Source: CAYGDP01 sp964348665
GTDB taxonomy: Bacteria; Verrucomicrobiota; Verrucomicrobiia; Palsa-1439; CAYGDP01
DNA: 64,000 nucleotides
Assembly (NCBI GenBank): GCA_964348665.1
Contig: CAYGDP010000024.1
Location: 1 to 64,000 of the forward strand
Direction: 5' to 3'
The first letter of the stretch is position 1, and the number at the start of each line of letters is the position of its first letter. The notes under the pieces were generated by a model that had not been told where the DNA came from, did no database searches, and worked only from the letters and a program-made list of their open reading frames with translations. Below, piece after piece: positions 1 to 7,415 of this stretch. The translations under genes were made by a program, and so were the position numbers.

Positions 1-173
1 AAACCCATGGCCAAGTTTAATGTTATATACTGTCCAACCAATGGGGCAAGGTCAAATTCTTGCGTAACAGATTTTGTTCCTGGTTTACGTTTGAGCATGC
101 CGCAGAAAGCCTCGATTTGGTCTCGCGTAACACGCCTCTTACGAACTCTCTGTAGTGGTTTGACTGTTTTCAT
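1..173 (-). CDS. Hypothetical protein, C-terminus beyond window
   Basis: An open frame runs on the minus strand from an ATG at 173 to the window edge without a stop (57 codons visible). The visible part is basic at its start (MKTVKPLQRVRKRRVTRDQ) and continues with an apparently folded, mixed sequence. It begins 27 bases after the stop of the ferredoxin gene on the same strand, so it is probably the last visible member of that operon. I do not recognise a family. No strong Shine-Dalgarno sequence precedes the ATG. The call rests on the open frame and the tight spacing only. Confidence 0.45.
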   Translation of the reverse strand, partial: MKTVKPLQRVRKRRVTRDQIEAFCGMLKRKPGTKSVTQEFDLAPLVGQYITLNLAMG

Positions 174-200
174 CGGGAAGAGTTTCGCAGTACCGATTTG

Positions 201-908
201 TCATTGAGTTTTGGCAAGGGCTGCCGCGGCGGCGGCTTTGGCTTTTTCCGCGTTACGCAGGATTTCGTCTTGCGACGGGAGCGAGGCGAGAACTTCGGGA
301 GGGATATCGAGTTGGCCGGCAAGTTTGACGAGGCATTTTTGGCGTTCTTTGAGGGCGCGATCGGAGTCGCGTTCCTTGGCGAAGCGAGTCTTGGCACGTT
401 CGCTCCGTTCGCGGAGCATGGCGTAGATATCGCCACCGAGCAGCGCGGAGATGTCCACTTTCATTTTCTCGCGTTCGAGGTCTTGCTGATTGACGACGTC
501 GCCGTTGATCGGGCTGGCGCTGTACTTGGGGAACATGATGGCGACTTCGGGACAGACACGCGAGCAGGCGGGACAGTTGGTTTTGCAATTGTCCTCGTTC
601 TGCACCTGAATCTTGCCATCGGTGCTCGTGCCATAAACGCCAAAGAGACAAAAACTAAGGCATTGCATACAATTGGTGCAGCGGTCGTAGTCAATGACGG
701 GAAACCACGGTTTCCAATCCCCGCCTTTGGGGGCGTTGCGCGCGGCACGGGCAGCTTCGGCTTCCTCGACCGTGCGCACACGAATCGAATCTCCATTGCC
801 GCCAAAGCTGATGGTAAATCCGCGTTCCAGAAGCGCTTTGGCCGCGCCGAAACGGTCGGGCGCGTTCGCGTCGATAGCGACGCGGAGGATGGGTTGGCGC
901 AGGCTCAT
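201..908 (-). CDS. Double [4Fe-4S] ferredoxin-domain protein
   Basis: Predicted cytoplasmic electron carrier of 235 residues when started at MSLRQP (908); an upstream ATG at 938 would add ten residues read from repeat sequence and is not preferred. Residues 77, 80, 83 and 87 form a classical CxxCxxCxxxC motif (DRCTNCMQC). A second cluster of Cys at about 108, 112, 115 and 119 (CKTNCPACSRVC) has the slightly different CxxxCxxCxxxC spacing, so two [4Fe-4S] clusters are expected. The N-terminal 70 residues have no recognised domain. The C-terminal third is charged and helical and ends in an Ala/Lys-rich tail. It is the fourth gene of the minus-strand operon with the GcvH-like protein, GTPase and Cys-rich protein, but is separated from them by an inserted repeat-bounded element. 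Its redox partner is unknown. Confidence 0.8.
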   Translation of the reverse strand: MSLRQPILRVAIDANAPDRFGAAKALLERGFTISFGGNGDSIRVRTVEEAEAARAARNAPKGGDWKPWFPVIDYDRCTNCMQCLSFCLFGVYGTSTDGKIQVQNEDNCKTNCPACSRVCPEVAIMFPKYSASPINGDVVNQQDLEREKMKVDISALLGGDIYAMLRERSERAKTRFAKERDSDRALKERQKCLVKLAGQLDIPPEVLASLPSQDEILRNAEKAKAAAAAALAKTQ

Positions 909-925
909 GAAGACAAAACTCCAAA

Positions 926-1612
926 CTTCAAACTCCAAACTTCAGGGAAACTCCAAACCTCAAGCACCGCGACAGAGTCGAGCGCGAGGCTGAGGAAGTG
1001 TTGGGTGGGAAGGCTCATTATTTCAAAGCTTCAAACTCCAAGCCTCAACCCTCAGGGAAACTTCAATCATCAAGTTCTTCGACTCGCGCTCATGCCTATC
1101 TCTTGACGCTAAGCTTCTCTGAAGTTTGAGGTTTGAGGCTTTAGGGTTCATTTTCGGTAGATGCTTGCGAATATCAAGTGCAACTCGTTTCCTTCGCTCC
1201 ACAGCTCCCGCGCCTCGTCGGCAAGTTGTGGCTCGGAGGTGGCGATCATGCGCAGGAATCGCTTCGTCTCTTTTGCCTCCTTCTTGCAAGTGCTGATCCT
1301 ATGGCGGAAATCCCGTTTCGAAACTGCTTCGCTAGCTTCGTCATAGTTGCCTCCGATGCTCGTTGCCGCACCGACAACTTGGTCAATCAAACGATCGTTA
1401 ATTGGGCTGCGCGGAACTTTCTTGCAGAATCGAATGACCGCTTCGCCGAATTGCGCCGTGCGCTCCTCCAAATCAAACGGATGCTTTCCATTTTGCGGCG
1501 CGGCGCTCTCGCGAAGAACCATCGGCACACTCGGCAATGCCTGATAGAGAATCCCCGTCGCTCGCTTTTTCCGTTTGGAGCTTGATGTTTCCCTGAAGTT
1601 TGGAGTTTGAAG
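926..1612. mobile_element. Inverted-repeat-bounded four-helix-bundle element
   Basis: A perfect 26-base inverted repeat occurs at 926-951 and 1587-1612 (core CTTCAAACTCCAAACTTC on the plus strand at the left, its complement at the right). It encloses the four-helix-bundle gene. Further degenerate copies of the same words lie at 915-960, 1024-1072 and, inverted, 1115-1145 and 1571-1580. The whole segment sits between two genes of what otherwise looks like one operon. No transposase is present. Four-helix-bundle genes of this family are known inside 23S rRNA intervening sequences and near reverse-transcriptase elements, so passive mobilisation of this block is an inference. Confidence 0.5.
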
Positions 1613-1627
1613 CTTGAAGCTTTTCAT
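1148..1627 (-). CDS. Four-helix bundle protein (23S rRNA IVS / bAvd-like)
   Basis: This 159-residue protein matches the 'four helix bundle protein' family (23S rRNA intervening-sequence protein, related to the Avd accessory factor of diversity-generating retroelements). Diagnostic parts are FGEAVIRFCKKVPRS, the central GAATSIGGNYDEASEA and the C-terminal KRFLRMIA helix. Its role in hosts is unknown; Avd homologues form basic pentamers that bind nucleic acid. The ATG at 1627 overlaps the upstream stop as ATGA, but the first roughly 15 codons are read from the inverted-repeat sequence. An internal ATG at 1522, just before the conserved core, is an alternative start. The gene is bounded by repeats and interrupts an operon, which suggests insertion. 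Confidence 0.8.
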   Translation of the reverse strand: MKSFKLQTPNFRETSSSKRKKRATGILYQALPSVPMVLRESAAPQNGKHPFDLEERTAQFGEAVIRFCKKVPRSPINDRLIDQVVGAATSIGGNYDEASEAVSKRDFRHRISTCKKEAKETKRFLRMIATSEPQLADEARELWSEGNELHLIFASIYRK

Positions 1628-1962
1628 GTCACCCCTGCTTTCGGAATGATGGCTTCACACACTTGTTCCGCCGTTTGGGTGCGCATGTTCAAAACTTCTA
1701 CGCCTTCTTTGGGCAGCGGCGCGCCAGCGGCGGAGAAGAGCCATTTGACTGCGCGCGGATGGCAGGCACAGATCTTGACCGCGCCGTTGGAAGCCAGCTG
1801 CTTCAACGCGGGGTCTTTGCGCGCGGACATTTCGCAGAGATCGGCGACAGCATCGAATTCGACACCGGATTCGCAGAGATTTTTGAGCACGGCTTCTTTC
1901 ACGGCTTTTGGGATCACCTGCGCATAATTACAGTGGCAATAGAGGATGCGGGGCGTGCTCAT
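1624..1962 (-). CDS. Small Cys-rich redox-cluster protein
   Basis: A 112-residue soluble protein of a family I cannot name. It starts with a beta-strand carrying two cysteines in MSTPRILYCHCNYAQVIP and has further Cys in NLCESG, LCEMSARKDP, ICACHPRAVKWLF and EQVCEA. The CxC and CxCH pairs look like metal or Fe-S ligands or redox-active thiols. Its start overlaps the GTPase stop by four bases (ATGA), so the two are translationally coupled. Together with the ferredoxin and the lipoyl carrier this points to a redox or sulfur-transfer job, but that is inference from context. The arrangement recalls small subunits around heterodisulfide-reductase-like systems without matching one. Confidence 0.6.
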   Translation of the reverse strand: MSTPRILYCHCNYAQVIPKAVKEAVLKNLCESGVEFDAVADLCEMSARKDPALKQLASNGAVKICACHPRAVKWLFSAAGAPLPKEGVEVLNMRTQTAEQVCEAIIPKAGVT

Positions 1963-3137
1963 ATCGAGACCATTTCACGATGGACGGGTTTGGGGGGCGC
2001 GGGGCGGAACGACTCGAGATTCGCAAGCTGGAATTTGATTGGCCCAGACGAACTCGCGCCTCCCGCCAAGGCGGGATCGGGTACCGCGGAGCGCACGAGA
2101 GATTCCAAAGTTTCGGGCGCGACCTCGGCGCGCATATTGATGATGAGTTCTCCGCGAGACAGCGTTTCCATCAATTCATGGGACAACACAGGGGCGTCGT
2201 CTGTTCGGACAAGGTTGACCACACCAATGTCCACATCGTCCTCCGCGGGAAGCAGTGTCATTTTCAAGTGAGCAACTTCGGCGTTTTCGGCTTTGAGATG
2301 CTCGTGTAGTCGGGTAGCGAGCGACAGTAGCAGCGCGTTGCCGTCGAAGGGCGTTTTCGCGGAGACGCGTATTGTGGCGTTGAGCCACCCGAGCAATGAC
2401 TCACCTTCCCCGTAGGTTGCATAGTCAATCTCCATGGCTCGGGCAGCACTCGATTCAGTTGTTTGGATCCGTTCAAACCAGGCGTCTAGACCAGTGCCAT
2501 TACGAGCGGAACATTCGAAAATTTCCGCGCGCGGAAATCGTTCGGCAAGCGCCGAGCGCAGATTCGCGAGACGGGTCGAATCCAGAAGATCGCATTTATT
2601 GATGACGATGATGTCGGCCTCCTCGAGCTGTTTCAGGTAGATGTAAACGACTTTGTCGGAGAATTTTCTGCCTTGTTCGATTCCGAGGATGCGAAGGGCG
2701 CGGATAGGGTCAACGAGAACGCTCAGTGGCGCGATGCGATAATCGTTACCGTAGAGTCGGCGGAGGGGGAAGACAACAGTGGCAACAAGATCGGTGCAGC
2801 TGCCAACGGGTTCGGCGATGAAAGCGTCAGGCGCAGTCTGTTTGGCTAGGCGGCTGGATGCTTCGATAAGGGAATTGAAACGACAACAGAAACAGCCGCC
2901 CGGAATTTCCTCGACCGCGAACCCACCGGCCAAAGCGCGATGAGTATCCACAAGCCCGTGGCCTTGATCGTTGGTGATGAGGCCGACGCGTTTGTTTTGA
3001 TCTTGGAGATGTTGGGCGAATTTGAGGATCGCAGTGGTTTTTCCCGCGCCGAGGAATCCACCGATCATGATGTAGCGCGCCCGCCCGCCTGCAGCGGTAG
3101 AGGTCTCAGGTCGGACGGGAGTCGCCATGCGGCGCAT
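1959..3137 (-). CDS. COG0523 (CobW/HypB/UreG-type) GTPase
   Basis: A 392-residue P-loop GTPase. The Walker A motif GGFLGAGKTT is at residues 26-35, the family-defining metal-binding CxCC is at 82-85 (GGCFCC), and the guanine-specificity NKCD is at 180-183. COG0523 proteins are metallochaperones or metal-insertion GTPases for zinc, cobalt or nickel enzymes. The C-terminal half, after about residue 240, is the usual variable effector region. An ATG three codons downstream (MATPVR) is an equally possible start. The gene lies 8 bases after the GcvH-like stop and overlaps the next gene by four bases. Since its neighbours are a lipoyl carrier, a Cys-rich protein and a ferredoxin, its client may be an Fe-S or metal protein of this operon rather than a cobalamin enzyme. 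Confidence 0.85.
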   Translation of the reverse strand: MRRMATPVRPETSTAAGGRARYIMIGGFLGAGKTTAILKFAQHLQDQNKRVGLITNDQGHGLVDTHRALAGGFAVEEIPGGCFCCRFNSLIEASSRLAKQTAPDAFIAEPVGSCTDLVATVVFPLRRLYGNDYRIAPLSVLVDPIRALRILGIEQGRKFSDKVVYIYLKQLEEADIIVINKCDLLDSTRLANLRSALAERFPRAEIFECSARNGTGLDAWFERIQTTESSAARAMEIDYATYGEGESLLGWLNATIRVSAKTPFDGNALLLSLATRLHEHLKAENAEVAHLKMTLLPAEDDVDIGVVNLVRTDDAPVLSHELMETLSRGELIINMRAEVAPETLESLVRSAVPDPALAGGASSSGPIKFQLANLESFRPAPPKPVHREMVSI

Positions 3138-3145
3138 CGTAGTGG

Positions 3146-3607
3146 CTACTGCTGCATCTTGTCAATCGTGGCGTTGAGGACATCGAGGTATCCGTCAACA
3201 GTCACACTGCTCGGTTCGGGAGTGCCGCGGACTTCGTAGAGCCAGCCTTTGAAATAAGGGTCGGTGCGAATACGGCTTCCGTGTTTTTCGAGATCGGGAT
3301 TGGCACGGACAAACGAGCCGTCTGCCACGCAGTAAAGGTCGGTGATGGCTTTGAATCCCTCGAACTTACCTATGACTTGGCCGACACGGACGGGGTCGCC
3401 TTCTTTGACTTTGAATTCGAACTCGACGAGATCGCCGAGCATACGAACGGCGAATTTTGTAAAGCCGACGCGCCACAAATCTGGGTTCTCGTGCTTGGCC
3501 AGCCAAAAATGGGCTGCCGTATATCGGTGCGAAATGGGGAGTTTAGTGGTGAACTTGCATCGGCTATAGGAGACGAATTCACCGAGCCTTTTGACAACGG
3601 CAGCCAT
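3146..3607 (-). CDS. GcvH-like lipoyl-carrier protein
   Basis: A 153-residue homologue of glycine cleavage H protein. The lipoyl hairpin is recognisable: VGFTKFAVRMLGDLVEF, then EGDPVRVGQVIGKFEGFKAITDLY, where the Lys of GFKAITD aligns with the lipoylated Lys, and finally a PYFKGWLYEV strand. A non-standard N-terminus of about 45 residues precedes the fold. No glycine cleavage P, T or L genes are nearby. The protein leads an operon with a GTPase, a Cys-rich protein and a ferredoxin, so it probably presents lipoate to another redox system. GcvH-like carriers (LbpA) of sulfur-oxidising sHdr systems are a known precedent, but no Hdr subunits are visible here. The gene is divergent from the GbsR-type regulator across about 95 bases. 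Confidence 0.8.
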   Translation of the reverse strand: MAAVVKRLGEFVSYSRCKFTTKLPISHRYTAAHFWLAKHENPDLWRVGFTKFAVRMLGDLVEFEFKVKEGDPVRVGQVIGKFEGFKAITDLYCVADGSFVRANPDLEKHGSRIRTDPYFKGWLYEVRGTPEPSSVTVDGYLDVLNATIDKMQQ

Positions 3608-3656
3608 TGGGGTGTTATAGTGGCTAGGGAGGCAAAGTCAAGGTCAAGGAGGCATA

Positions 3657-3703
3657 TTGACAAGCCGCGTTTTGTATGTTAGATACGTTCAGTTATAACT
3701 GAA
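3657..3703 (+). promoter_or_regulatory. Promoter and 16-bp palindromic operator before the GbsR gene
   Basis: TTGACA at 3657-3662 matches the -35 consensus; 17 bases later TAGATA (3680-3685) is a weak -10 candidate. TTCAGTTATAACTGAA at 3688-3703 is a perfect 16-base palindrome covering the expected transcription start and the first base of the regulator's ATG. No Shine-Dalgarno sequence fits between palindrome and ATG, so a leaderless or near-leaderless transcript is likely. A dimeric MarR/GbsR-fold regulator binding here would repress itself and the whole downstream operon, and might also affect the divergent GcvH operon. This is inferred, not shown. Confidence 0.5.
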
Positions 3704-4230
3704 TGAAGACTGAACTTGCTCCTGCACCTGCTTGGGAAGCTACGCGCGCACGATTTATCGAGGTCGGCGGCAATACGACTCAATCCTTCGGTTTTGGACG
3801 CATTATCGGTCAGATTTACGCTCTGCTTTACCTAAGCCCGCGGCCGATGTGTCTCGACGATATCGCGGCGGAGCTTGGCGTAAGCAAGGCCAGCGTAAGT
3901 GTAACGGTGAGGCAACTGGAAGGTTGGTCGGCGGTCAAGCAGATATGGGTTAAAGGCAACCGCAGAGATTACTATGAGGCCGAGTCAGATTTTCGGGCGA
4001 TGTTGCGAAACGGCGTGCTGGCGAGGATCCGGCGTAAGTTGGAGACTTCGGGTATGCAACTGGATCAGGCCGATGACTCGCTGAAATTGGCGCTGGAATC
4101 TGTGGGCGAAGAGGAACGCAAAGACATGGAGGTTGTCGCGGCACGGTTACGGCGAGCAAAGCAATTCCACAACAAGCTCAATGATATTTTGACCGATCCC
4201 CTACTGGATCACGTTCTTGGTGAAGTTTGA
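3703..4230 (+). CDS. GbsR/MarR-family transcriptional regulator
   Basis: A 175-residue winged-helix regulator of the GbsR type (COG1510). Residues 1-45 form the dimerisation helix region (FGRIIGQIYALLYLSPRPM), followed by the recognition part DDIAAELGVSKASVSVTVRQLEGW and the wing VKQIWVKGNRRDYYEA. The C-terminal helices are long and charged, as usual for dimerisation. The ATG at 3703 coincides with the edge of a 16-base palindrome, which suggests autoregulation. It ends only 7 bases before the NusG paralogue, so it is the first gene of the 18-kb glycan operon. Homologues respond to osmolytes or small molecules; the effector here is unknown. Confidence 0.85.
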   Translation: MKTELAPAPAWEATRARFIEVGGNTTQSFGFGRIIGQIYALLYLSPRPMCLDDIAAELGVSKASVSVTVRQLEGWSAVKQIWVKGNRRDYYEAESDFRAMLRNGVLARIRRKLETSGMQLDQADDSLKLALESVGEEERKDMEVVAARLRRAKQFHNKLNDILTDPLLDHVLGEV

Positions 4231-4237
4231 AGCAACT

Positions 4238-4822
4238 ATGAGTCTGAAACCCGTGGAGAGGGTTGGAACGGGTGCGTTGCTTGATGGCGATGCACCTCAA
4301 GGGCGGCAGCTTGCCTTGACATCGGAGGCGAGCTGGTATGCCATTCATACCAAGCCGAGACAGGAAGCAACCGCGCAAGCGGCGCTGAAACGGGAAGGGA
4401 TTGAGACTTTCTACCCGAAACTTCGCCAGAAACGAGTAATCCGTCGCCGTTTGCAGTGGGTCAAGAGGCCTCTGTTTCCCGGATATTTTTTCGCGCGGTT
4501 TGATTTTATGAAGACGCACCGACTTGTTCGCTATTCAGCCGGAGTCACAGGGATCGTTGGCTTTGGCGAACGACCGGCCATCGTTCACCCAGATATCCTC
4601 GGAGCAATCCGCTCTCACTGCGAGGAAGATGTCATCACCGCCCCACCCCCAAAACTTCGCCCGGGCGACCTCGTGCAAGTCCAAGAAGGTCCATTAAGCG
4701 GCCTAGAAGGGATTTTCAGTAGTGAACTGAACGATGAGGAACGCGTCGTGATCCTTCTCCAAGTAATGTCGCATGAAGCCTATGTGCAAATTCCCCGCTA
4801 CAATGTCCAGCCCATCGGATAA
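4238..4822 (+). CDS. NusG paralogue (RfaH/UpxY-type antiterminator)
   Basis: About 194 residues when started at the ATG at 4238 (MSLKPVER); an in-frame start at 4217 would overlap the regulator. The NGN domain follows a 30-residue leader: SWYAIHTKPRQE, ETFYPKLRQKR, LFPGYFFARF and the SAGVTGIVGFG loop. The C-terminal KOW domain is LRPGDLVQVQEGPLSGLEGIF. Length and the PKLRQKR/FPGYFF signature fit specialised NusG paralogues that sit at the head of polysaccharide operons and suppress Rho-dependent termination across them. The position here, directly before sugar genes, fits that role. A short GC-rich hairpin in the following gap may be part of its recruitment signal. Confidence 0.9.
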   Translation: MSLKPVERVGTGALLDGDAPQGRQLALTSEASWYAIHTKPRQEATAQAALKREGIETFYPKLRQKRVIRRRLQWVKRPLFPGYFFARFDFMKTHRLVRYSAGVTGIVGFGERPAIVHPDILGAIRSHCEEDVITAPPPKLRPGDLVQVQEGPLSGLEGIFSSELNDEERVVILLQVMSHEAYVQIPRYNVQPIG

Positions 4823-4837
4823 CAAGGATACAACTTC

Positions 4838-4852
4838 CGCGAGCTTCTCGCG
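4838..4852 (+). promoter_or_regulatory. Hairpin between the NusG paralogue and the sugar genes
   Basis: CGCGAG-CTT-CTCGCG forms a six-pair GC-rich stem with a three-base loop in the 53-base gap, one of only a few real gaps in this operon. No T-run follows, so it is not an intrinsic terminator. An ops-like pause or loading signal for the NusG paralogue is possible but unproven. Confidence 0.3.
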
Positions 4853-4875
4853 AAACGCCACGATATCTTTCCACG

Positions 4876-6402
4876 ATGAATCCGCAGCGTAAAATTCTGG
4901 ATTTAACGGAGCTTGCCTCCAAAATTGTGTCGCTCAAAGAACAAGGTCGAAAAGTCGTACTCTGTCACGGCGTCTTCGACTTGCTCCACATCGGTCATTT
5001 GCGCCATCTACGCGAAGCTCGCGGCATGGGCGACGTTCTCGTCGTGACTGTAACCGCCGATCAACATGTGAACAAAGGACCGCACCGACCCGCCTTTCCC
5101 GATCAACTTCGCGCCGAAATGCTCGCCTCATTGGAGATCGTTGACTTTGTTGGCATCCACAATCGTCCCACCGCGCTGGAAGTCATTACCGCGCTTCGGC
5201 CAAACATTTATGTAAAAGGATCCGAGTTTGAAAATCCAACCAACGACGTCACCGGCGCGATCGAGCGGGAAGCTGGTGCGGTTCGCGCAGCTGGCGGTGA
5301 AATGCGATTTACGCACGACATCACTTCCAGCTCTTCCCACCTGATCAATCAATACTTGGAGCTGTTGCCACCGCAAACGCATCAATATTTGGCTGAATTC
5401 CGTCAGCAATTTTCCTCGGCTTGTATTACCGAACACCTCAATCGGTTACGCAACCTGAATGTCTTGGTGATCGGCGAAGCGATTCTCGATGAGTATATCT
5501 TCTGTGACGCACTGGGGAAATCCGCCAAAGAACCGATCCTCGCTATGCTCCAGCGGTCGGCCGACCGCTACGCGGGAGGAAGCCTTGCGATTGCCAATCA
5601 TCTGGCAGATTTTTGCGGCAAGATTGAACTGCTTACCTATCTTGGCCGGGTCAATTCCCACGAAGACTTTGTGCGCCAAAATCTTCGGAAAACCATTACG
5701 CCGACATTCGTTCACAAGGCGAACTCTCCCACGATTCTCAAACGCCGGTACGTGGATAATTATCTTAGCACCAAAATGCTTGAAGTTTATGAAATGAACG
5801 ATGCCCCAATCTCCGGCGAGGAAGAAGAGCAGTTACTCTCCGCTCTTGATGAAAAACTTCCTCGCGCCGACGTCGTTCTAGTTGCCGATTACGGCCACGG
5901 TCTTATCACCCCTCGCATCGCTGACCGGCTGACAAAATCCTCCGCATTTCTCGCCGTGAACACTCAAATCAATGCCGCCAACCTCGGTTTCCACACGGTC
6001 TCCAAGTATCAGCGAGCCGATTTCGTTTGCGTCCATGAAGGTGAGGTCCGGCTCGACCAACGCGACCGGCAGTCCGACTTGCGCGGGCTGGTCACCGATC
6101 TAGCAAAGCGTCTCCAAACATCAGTCGTTCTCGTCACGCGCGGTCGTTTCGGCACCCTTCTCTATCACCGCAATGAAGGATTCTCCGAATGTCCTGCCTT
6201 TGCCGTGAAAGTGGTGGATCGCATCGGCGCTGGTGACGCCGTTCTGGCCATCAGCGCCGCTTGTATCCATCAAAAAATGCCGCAGGAAATCGTCGGCTTC
6301 ATCGCGAACCTCGTGGGCGCCCAATCTGTCATGATACTCGGCAACAGCACATCCATCGAGCGGGTTCAGCTTATCAAGGCGATCGAGTCGCTTCTAAAAT
6401 GA
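4876..6402 (+). CDS. Sugar-phosphate nucleotidyltransferase-PfkB kinase fusion (HldE-like, domains reversed)
   Basis: A 508-residue bifunctional enzyme. Residues 1-150 are a cytidylyltransferase-fold domain with GVFDLLHIGH (catalytic HxGH) and the later KGSEFEN and TSSSSH. Residues 190-508 are a PfkB/ribokinase-type kinase, recognisable from VLVIGEAILDEYIF, the YAGGSLAIANHLA substrate loop and the catalytic RIGAGDAV. Enterobacterial HldE has the kinase first and the adenylyltransferase second; here the order is reversed. The likely reaction pair is phosphorylation of a sugar phosphate at C1 and activation with NTP. Whether the product is an ADP-heptose is open, because no GmhA or GmhB homologue is seen nearby. 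The next gene overlaps by ATGA. Confidence 0.8.
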   Translation: MNPQRKILDLTELASKIVSLKEQGRKVVLCHGVFDLLHIGHLRHLREARGMGDVLVVTVTADQHVNKGPHRPAFPDQLRAEMLASLEIVDFVGIHNRPTALEVITALRPNIYVKGSEFENPTNDVTGAIEREAGAVRAAGGEMRFTHDITSSSSHLINQYLELLPPQTHQYLAEFRQQFSSACITEHLNRLRNLNVLVIGEAILDEYIFCDALGKSAKEPILAMLQRSADRYAGGSLAIANHLADFCGKIELLTYLGRVNSHEDFVRQNLRKTITPTFVHKANSPTILKRRYVDNYLSTKMLEVYEMNDAPISGEEEEQLLSALDEKLPRADVVLVADYGHGLITPRIADRLTKSSAFLAVNTQINAANLGFHTVSKYQRADFVCVHEGEVRLDQRDRQSDLRGLVTDLAKRLQTSVVLVTRGRFGTLLYHRNEGFSECPAFAVKVVDRIGAGDAVLAISAACIHQKMPQEIVGFIANLVGAQSVMILGNSTSIERVQLIKAIESLLK

Positions 6403-7415
6403 GCAACTCACAGAAAGTTTTAATCACCGGCGGCGCTGGGTATGTGGGTGCGGTGTTAGTGCCGCGACTGCTCGTCGCAGGCTATCACGTGAAAGTCATC
6501 GATCTTTTTCTCTTTGGCGGCAATGTCTTGAATGGCTCTCGCAACAACACGAACTTCGAACCAATCAAGGGCGATATTCGCGATCAGCGCCTCCTTGCCG
6601 ATGCAACACGAGGCTGTGACGTGGTAATTCATCTTGCTTGCATTTCCAATGACCCAAGCTTTGAATTAAACCCCACGTTGAGTCGCTCGATCAACTTCGA
6701 CGCTTTTGCGCCGCTCGTTCGTATAAGCAAAACCGCTGGAGCTCGACGTTTCATCTACGCATCGACATCGAGCGTCTATGGCGTTAGCGACTTACCAAAC
6801 GTGACCGAAGACCACCCCCTCGTTCCTCTCACCGATTACAATAAGTACAAAGGTCTTTGTGAACCGATTCTCCTAGCCGAGCAATCGGCTAATTTCACCA
6901 CGGTCATCATTCGCCCCGCAACGCTCTGCGGCTATTCCCCACGCCAGCGACTCGATCTCACCGTCAACATTCTCACCAACCACGCCGTCAATACTGGCAA
7001 GATCACCGTTTTCGGCGGCAAACAAATGCGCCCCAATCTTCATATCGAGGATATGGTTGCTCTCTACCAATTGCTCCTCGAATTACCCGACGGGAAAATC
7101 GCTGGGAAAACTTTCAATGCCGGCTACCAAAATCACACCGTCACCGACCTCGCCAAAATGGTTCGTGAAATTGTCGAGGCCGAAATACCCGAGCGCAAAC
7201 CGTTGGAGATTATCACCACGCCCTCCGACGATACACGCTCGTATCATATCAGCTCCGAAAAAATCCGCCGCGAACTCGGGTTTACTCCGAAACGAAGCGT
7301 CGAAGATGCCGTCCGCGATCTTGTCGCGGCGTTTCGCGCAGGCAAACTGCCGAATTCAATGACGGACAATCGCTACTTTAACGTGAAGGCTGTTCAAGCC
7401 GCACACCTGCAATGA
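6399..7415 (+). CDS. NAD-dependent nucleotide-sugar epimerase/dehydratase
   Basis: A 338-residue extended SDR enzyme started at the ATG at 6399, which overlaps the previous stop. The Rossmann motif GGAGYVGAVLV is near residue 10. The catalytic region has STSSVYG followed by TDYNKYKGL (YxxxK). Around residue 170 IIRPATLCG and later RPNLHIEDM are typical of nucleotide-sugar epimerases and dehydratases. The precise substrate cannot be read from sequence. Given its neighbours it probably acts on the nucleotide-activated sugar made by the upstream fusion enzyme. The stop overlaps the transketolase start by four bases. Confidence 0.85.
   Translation: MSNSQKVLITGGAGYVGAVLVPRLLVAGYHVKVIDLFLFGGNVLNGSRNNTNFEPIKGDIRDQRLLADATRGCDVVIHLACISNDPSFELNPTLSRSINFDAFAPLVRISKTAGARRFIYASTSSVYGVSDLPNVTEDHPLVPLTDYNKYKGLCEPILLAEQSANFTTVIIRPATLCGYSPRQRLDLTVNILTNHAVNTGKITVFGGKQMRPNLHIEDMVALYQLLLELPDGKIAGKTFNAGYQNHTVTDLAKMVREIVEAEIPERKPLEIITTPSDDTRSYHISSEKIRRELGFTPKRSVEDAVRDLVAAFRAGKLPNSMTDNRYFNVKAVQAAHLQ

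Noticed and set aside
198..1106. A 302-codon plus-strand frame at the left end
   Set aside because: It is antisense to the ferredoxin gene, which has clear Fe-S motifs.
3146..3607. Assigning the GcvH-like gene to glycine cleavage
   Set aside because: No GcvP, GcvT or lipoamide dehydrogenase gene is near, and the N-terminus is atypical.
4876..6402. Calling the gene hldE with ADP-heptose product
   Set aside because: The domain order is reversed and gmhA, gmhB and hldD are not seen; a sugar-specific name would be over-reading.
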